Positions 6,438 through 11,019 of a stretch of 11,019 bases of DNA are shown here, piece by piece. A program made the translations under genes and the position numbers. The DNA is from Euperipatoides rowelli (taxonomy: Eukaryota > Onychophora > Udeonychophora > Euonychophora > Peripatopsidae): assembly GCA_003024985.2 (NCBI GenBank), contig PXIH01S0008843.1; one strand, 5' to 3'. The notes beneath the pieces are model-generated. The model saw only the letters and a list, made by a program, of their open reading frames with translations. It did no database searches and was not told where the DNA came from. Within the stretch, counting starts at the first letter, position 1, and each line of letters starts with the position of its first letter.

Positions 6438-7434
6438 ATAGATTAGTTCTAGTCTATCAGAAAAATGTCAACAACGCATGACATTTAAAGGTTCAATGAC
6501 ATAGTATTGTATCATAGTGTACCAGAGAAGGCTTACCCATTTCCAACCCACAACACAGTTTTAAAGCAATGATTTTCTGATGGCTTAATGCCTTTAGTAT
6601 AAATCTTAAACATCATCTGGATGTTATCAAGATTGAAAAACTCATAAGACTACCCGGTCAATACCTAGATGTCGCTACATGCTATCCCACCAGAATACAT
6701 ATCTAGATAAAATTAATTCTATTTACAGTTTGTTCCTCTTAAAAAAGTACTGCAGCGGCTCCCGATTAATATCTCCTTTACAGCTGTGAAATACATTTCC
6801 CATTAAATAATGTACTTAGTCAACTAAACTATATACAGTATATAGGCCTATATTTTAATATAATGTATAAAATTTGATTGACCAAGTACATATTATGTCT
6901 GACAGAGTTGGTTTAGGTAGATCCAACCACCTTCACAGCAGATGCTTTACATAATTTTAATTTGGATATTTGACAAAGGATGGTGTCATATTGATTTTGA
7001 ACCAATCTGGTTAAAAACAAATATGTATTTTTGATCAACTTTTGTCAATTGGCCACACATTGGTGTCAATTTTGGCAAATGCGGCGAATTGTTATGATTT
7101 GGATAAGGGTCTAGTACATCTCTAAGTACTTTATTTTGAGAAATTTTTTGAGCATAAATTGTATCCCTATTAGATTAGATTTTCTTACCAGGATTCAATT
7201 TCTAACTGGTCCTGATAATTCCTCATCCTCTGAACTAAGTGATGCTTATATTCGATCACTCATCATCTGAGGATAAATCCTCCTGTGATGAATGATAAGT
7301 CCATATTAGGCAAAATTTTGATTTAAAAGTTGAAGACTCTTTATATAGTGTTTAATATGGATGGGTTTGATATGTAAATTTCAGATGTTAGAATTGAATA
7401 ATTCCATTTTTTACATTTTAAGATTGTATAGCAA
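6438..7434. other. AT-rich stretch, no gene firmly supported
   Basis: A third TAGGCCTA octamer lies at 6843-6850. Near 7190-7290 two overlapping frames encode short Ser/Asp/Glu-rich peptides (PDNSSSSELSD, then HSSSEDKSSCDE one frame over) after an acceptor-like TTTTCTTACCAG. This could be a broken coding remnant but is too short to call. Confidence 0.4.
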
Positions 7435-7500
7435 GGGGGCCCTGTGATTTAACGGGGCCCTGGGTCAGCCCAAAAAGACCATGCCTAAATCCGCCCATGC
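7435..7500. repeat. GC-rich fragment of a dispersed repeat
   Basis: Compared with its AT-rich surroundings this short block is GC-rich and has two GGGGCCCTG-type motifs followed by GGGTCAGCCC and CCGCCCATG. Similar ggggcc motifs occur at 2895-3230 and 8440-8820, so it is probably a fragment of an unidentified repeat family. Confidence 0.4.
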
Positions 7501-7686
7501 TTGAAGATAATCTTGGTAAATAACTATGTTGATTATAAACATTCTATTATATCTTTAAAGTGTGATGATTTGGAGACTAGAAGATCTAATATAATATTGA
7601 AGTTTGCTCATTGTTTTTTTTCTCGTTTCCCTCAGTTTTTGCCCGTAGATCTGGTTTGTGACCAGAGGTTCAAACAAATAATATAG
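7501..7686 (+). pseudogene. Possible coding remnant (retrotransposon C-terminus or terminal exon)
   Basis: A frame open from 7501 ends at TAG 7684-7686. Its middle reads CDDLETRRSNIILKF and its end FLPVDLVCDQRFKQII. LExRR followed by LKF, with a short tail containing Pro and Arg, resembles the C-terminal tails of many non-LTR reverse transcriptase ORFs; this is my inference from pattern only. Alternatively, TTTTTTTTCTCGTTTCCCTCAG (ending at 7635) is a good splice acceptor, and FLPVDLVCDQRFKQII would be the last 16 residues of a host protein. AATAAA lies downstream at 7830 and 7896. Neither reading is secure. Confidence 0.22.
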
Positions 7687-8430
7687 CCTATTGTTCCTTA
7701 TATGAAAACATTTAGATTTGGAAAATCCCAAATTTTATATTGTATAAATATGTTGAATGATAATAATCTTTTATAGTTTAAAAAAATTAGCTTTCTGCAA
7801 TTAAAAAAGTAATGTTTTGTTTTTATTGGAATAAAAATAGTGATAGCCTCTAGATAGTGGAAACAAACTATTTTGTGTGTGTGACCCAAAATATGAATAA
7901 ACAACATGAACAATTAATTTTCGGGGGTCCAATGTTTTAATTGTAGTGTATATATCTTTATCTTTGTTTGTTTTTTAATTGAAATATTCTTATTTTATCT
8001 TGTTGTAAATCATATATTAATGTAATATGTCCTACTGTATATCCATTGGGCAAAAGACATAAATTGTTATTTCAAATTGTTATTTTTGCATTGAACAAAA
8101 TATAATAATAATAAAATAATTATTTACTATCTTCTTGGCCCCTATTGCAGATGTTCTAGGTTGATGGATGATAATTTTTAATTCTGTTCTTCTAGTAAAA
8201 AGTTATGAACAGTGGCAATCCCTGTATTGAATTGAATTTATTAAAATGAAAATTAATATTCAAGTCATATAATACTGTTACATGTTCATTGTTGGAATAT
8301 GATTAGGTTATTGTATGTTATATACAGTATGTTTCAGGCAAGTGTAAACACCAGGTTTTTGTATGGACTAGCCTACATAGAACACTAATGCTTCGTTTTT
8401 ATTATTAATTTTATACACAAAAAAAGTACT
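7687..8430. other. AT-rich stretch, no gene seen
   Basis: AATAAA hexamers occur at 7830 and 7896, and a well-formed acceptor-like CTTCTTGGCCCCTATTGCAG ends near 8150, followed by frames that close within nine codons. No repeat unit or open frame could be supported. Confidence 0.4.
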
Positions 8431-8850
8431 AAAGGCCCGTGTCAGTATGGTGGCCCTTTGGGCACTCAGCTGTGAGAATGGTCATGGGCCCTTGACCCCA
8501 GAGGTGTAGCCAGCTTTTTTTCATTTGATAAACTTTTTTTTTTAGTTGTATGGTCATTTTGCTTCCTTTCCCCCAGCCCTATAGTTCCCTGGTTTACCTT
8601 TACCGAGCCTACGGGTCCCCCCGATCCTATTATTTTGGTCATAACTATGTAGTTTCTTATGGAGTTTGTTCAACATGGGGCTTCCTGGGACCACAGAACC
8701 ATCCACCCCCCCCCCCATATGAGGGCCCTGCTTTCATGATACCTTTTTTTTAAGTTAATTAGCTACATAAAAAAAAATTCCAAAGGGCTTCCTGACCTCC
8801 TGAGGCCCTCAGCGATCGCCGACTTGGCCACACCAACACTGCTATTAGGC
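8431..8850. repeat. GC-richer mosaic of repeat fragments
   Basis: Two GC-rich patches (about 8431-8515 and 8775-8850) flank a T-rich centre and a run of 11 C (8706-8716). GCCCTTTGG (8452-8460) and CCAAAGGGC (8780-8788) are inverted copies, and GGTGTAGCCA (near 8502) resembles the reverse complement of TGGCCACACC near 8825. The order of these motifs does not form clean terminal inverted repeats, so no element could be delimited. Confidence 0.35.
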
Positions 8851-9357
8851 TAACACCACCAAAAAAAAAAAAAAAACGCAATATCAAGTTTAAAACTTAA
8901 CATGTTTTTCACAGATAAAAAACATACATTTCAAAAGCACATTATGGTAACAAAATAATTGCCTAATAAAATGAATTATTGTGAATTTAAAAATAAATTA
9001 TGTCACTAACTTTAATTTTTCAAGAGGAAAGACTTGTGCTGCTCTCTATCATCATCTCTCGCAACTGTGTTTTTTATATTATAATTTATAAATGACCTAA
9101 TCATTGTTATTTTTTTTTAATGTGTCAAAACTGTCTTGAGTTTTGTTTTTGAGTAATAAAGTTTAAAGTTTACATTATTTCTAGAATTGGCTATTTGCCT
9201 ACAAACATTCATCATCTAAATTTATTGTTTTAAAATAAAGAGGAAGGGAAATGCAGTTTTTAAACAATTACCGTTTGTTTGAATATTAGAAAAGTGTTTT
9301 ATTAATTGTTTTTAATTGAATGGTGAAAAGCCATTTTTATTCTTATTTATTAATGAA
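8851..9357. other. AT-rich stretch, no gene seen
   Basis: An A homopolymer lies around 8861-8876. GTAATAAAGTTTAAAGTTTA near 9153 resembles the 3' tails of some LINEs, but no body precedes it. Confidence 0.4.
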
Positions 9358-9411
9358 ACATCATCATCATTATTATTATTATTATTATTATTATTTATTA
9401 TTATTATTATT
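9358..9411 (+). repeat. ATC/ATT trinucleotide microsatellite
   Basis: Four CAT triplets lead into about fifteen ATT triplets with one interruption (an extra T near 9395). Confidence 0.95.
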
Positions 9412-9579
9412 CGGTTTTTTAGATATACAATTTTGCAGATAAAAATTTAAAAACTGAACATACAAACAATCAGAAGCAAGTCAAAAACGATTTTAACAAC
9501 CTGGACAAATGGAAAATCAGAACCACATAGTAGTCAGGAAAGAAGACAAAAACATGCATATTAAATACACAAGAGCAAA

Positions 9580-10915
9580 AATAATAAAGGAAGCTTCCAA
9601 CTTTCCATAGACCACCAACTAATAAGAGCAGAAATACAATGGCAGGAGGCTACTGAAGAACAGCTGCAGGAACAAAGGAGTCAAAAACCCTGAAAAAGTG
9701 GAATATGGAAAGGCTAAAAATACCAAGTGAGAAATTTAATTTCCAAATTCATGCAAAAGCTCTAAGAAAGCAGGATGCACTTAAAAATATGGAGCCAAAT
9801 AAAGCAAGGTCATGGGAAGAGATGGTGTCGTATACGCAACAAGCAGCTGCAGCAACTAAACAAACTATTTCCCCCTAAATAATCTGGGTGAAGGAAAGCC
9901 ATGGCAGCAATGCTAAAAGCACAATACAACCACTACATAAAACCAGAAGATTCAATGATCAAAGCAAGAAGAAAAGAGACCAGCGAAAATAGATAAAAAT
10001 CATACATGGATCATAAAGACCGAAAATATGTAAATTTCATCCAAAAATATTCAAAGACTGCACAAGAACAAGTTTTTTAAAAAGAACAAATTGAAGTAAA
10101 AAGAAACAAAGATTCATTCCCAAATCAAAATGGCAAGAAGAATTATCACCACAAGGAGGGGAAGAGATTGATTTAATAATGGAAATGGACAACTGTCCGA
10201 TATCAAACCCAGCCACTGAAAGAGATTGCGAACAGAGTGAATGAATGGAAACCAAACTCAGCCACAGGTTTCCATAGAATATGCATAGAAATGCTGAAAT
10301 AAAAAGATACATTGTCTAAAACCTTAACAGAGCTTGGATAGAAAACAAAATTCCAGAGGACAATGATGATTCAAGTACCAGTTCCAAAAATGCAAAACCC
10401 AAAGCAACCAAAGACCACAAGTGAATCACACTCTGCAGTATTGCATATAAACTTCATGCAAAACATATCCTGAAGACTAAAGATGAGGCCCTACCAGACT
10501 ACCAAGCAGTTTTCTTACCAAATAGATTGGTAGATCGTCATGTTTTCACAACAAAGAGAATTCTGGAAGAGGACTGGAGAGAGGAGGAAAGAAAGTAAAT
10601 GCTAGTCTTAGACCTGGAAAAAGGTTTGACTTTGGATCATGGATGAACAACTACAATCTAAAAATACCAAAAAGTTCCATATTTCTTAATAAATAGATTC
10701 ATCAAGACCTGCCCTTATGAAATGGCATCAATACTATGGTAAGGACAAGTAAAAGAATTCAAAAGAAAGAGAACCGGGGTAAAGCAAGGATGTCCACCCT
10801 CACCGTCAACTTTTCACATGGGCCCTGCATGAAATAATAGGACCGTGATGGAAGTGTTACCACAGTTCAATCTCATGCAAAGCAATATGACATCCCTGGT
10901 ATTACTAGTAGGGGA
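9580..10915 (+). pseudogene. Decayed non-LTR retrotransposon ORF2 (endonuclease end, linker, reverse transcriptase)
   Basis: Seen, in order: SIDHQLIRAEIQW (Asp-His at 9610-9615) matches the C-terminal SDH motif of AP-type endonucleases. A linker at 9657-9875 contains WNMERLKIPSEKF and RSWEEMVSYTQQAA. NSATGFHRICIEMLK (10258-10299) fits the KAPGxDGIxxExxK box. RAWIENKIPED (10329-10361), VPVPK (10375-10389) and ITLCSIAYKLHAKHILK (from 10425) fit the YRPI-L-S-YK box. LVLDLEK with Asp at 10611-10613 then FD at 10625-10630 is the first catalytic box, and TGVKQGCPPSPSTF (10773-10814) is the hallmark QGCPxSP box. A decayed catalytic YxDD may be at 10886-10891. The pieces sit in different frames (at least five frame changes) with stops at 10422 and 10596, so the copy is dead. 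It would have nicked DNA and copied element RNA. It lies on the opposite strand to the ORF1 copies and need not belong to their family. The clade is not assigned. Confidence 0.8.
10773..10814 (+). other. Reverse transcriptase TGVKQGCPxSP motif
   Basis: Plus-strand codons read T-G-V-K-Q-G-C-P-P-S-P-S-T-F. G(V/I)(R/K)QGCPLSP is the conserved motif between the two catalytic aspartate boxes of non-LTR reverse transcriptases. Only the Leu to Pro change departs from the usual form. Confidence 0.85.
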
Positions 10916-11019
10916 AGTGGGGGGATTACGTGATAAAATTAATAAATATATTTATTACTCCCTTGTTCTGGTTGCAATATGTACCAATAATTGATATAAA
11001 GAATCTTGAATTTTTTTTT
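10916..11019. other. Sequence after the RT remnant, no feature
   Basis: No reverse transcriptase thumb or 3' part is recognisable, so the ORF2 copy appears truncated here. The window closes on a T run. Confidence 0.4.

Noticed and set aside
7192-7292. Ser/Asp/Glu-rich peptides in two adjoining frames after TTCTTACCAG
   Set aside because: Too short, needs a frameshift to join, and acidic-serine composition can come from simple TCA/GAT repeats.
7698-7913. 71-codon minus-strand open frame
   Set aside because: AT-rich composition with no motif or homologous copy.
8550-8753. 67-codon plus-strand open frame with a Pro run
   Set aside because: The Pro run is the C homopolymer at 8706-8716, and the frame spans a mosaic of repeat fragments.
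8452-8788. GCCCTTTGG / CCAAAGGGC inverted pair as MITE ends
   Set aside because: The neighbouring motifs are in the wrong order for terminal inverted repeats, and no target duplication is visible.
10037-10312. 91-codon minus-strand open frame
   Set aside because: It is antisense to the decayed ORF2, whose RT motifs are on the plus strand.
1-11019. CRISPR arrays, bacterial operons, tRNA or rRNA genes
   Set aside because: No regular repeat-spacer pattern, no tRNA B-box with matching cloverleaf, no rRNA-like sequence. The DNA is clearly eukaryotic in style.

Overview
This window is AT-rich (about one-third G+C by eye) nuclear DNA of an animal. No intact host gene is visible. Three things suggest a marine deuterostome, most likely an echinoderm: a retrotransposon ORF1 with a PHD finger behind a 2A-like peptide, a combination known from CR1-type elements of sea urchins and amphioxus; the recurring octamer TAGGCCTA; and many decayed elements and short tandem repeats. 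This is an inference from style, not a species call.

Positions 1-110 (minus strand) hold the 5' end of a non-LTR retrotransposon ORF1 that runs off the left edge. A hydrophobic leader leads into the ribosome-skipping motif DIETNPGP, followed by the first two cysteines of a PHD finger. Positions 1130-2452 are a tandem array of about seven 76-90 bp units, most able to form a small hairpin. It is split by a second, near-identical ORF1 copy (1448-2181, minus strand) with a full PHD finger, a coiled coil and the start of an RRM-like domain. This copy begins at the Gly-Pro of the 2A motif and abuts a perfect 21-bp palindrome.

Positions 3010-3415 are a degenerate repeat built around an A-tract plus AAGCTTATCAAAT. 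Positions 4458-4869 are a clean hAT-type MITE with perfect 15-bp terminal inverted repeats and an imperfect 8-bp target duplication. Positions 5202-5715 are a degraded five-unit tandem repeat of roughly 110-130 bp. From 5716 to 9357 the DNA is mostly unique and AT-rich. It contains a perfect 10-bp inverted repeat, a possible 3'-terminal exon at 6325-6437, a weaker coding candidate at 7501-7686, and GC-rich fragments near 7435-7500 and 8430-8850.

Positions 9580-10915 (plus strand) hold a decayed ORF2 of another non-LTR element. The end of its endonuclease, the linker and the reverse transcriptase motifs appear in order but are broken by many stops and frame changes. No active gene set works together here; the window is a layered record of transposition and tandem duplication. 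The most informative signals are the 2A-leader ORF1 pair and the hairpin array that one copy interrupts.
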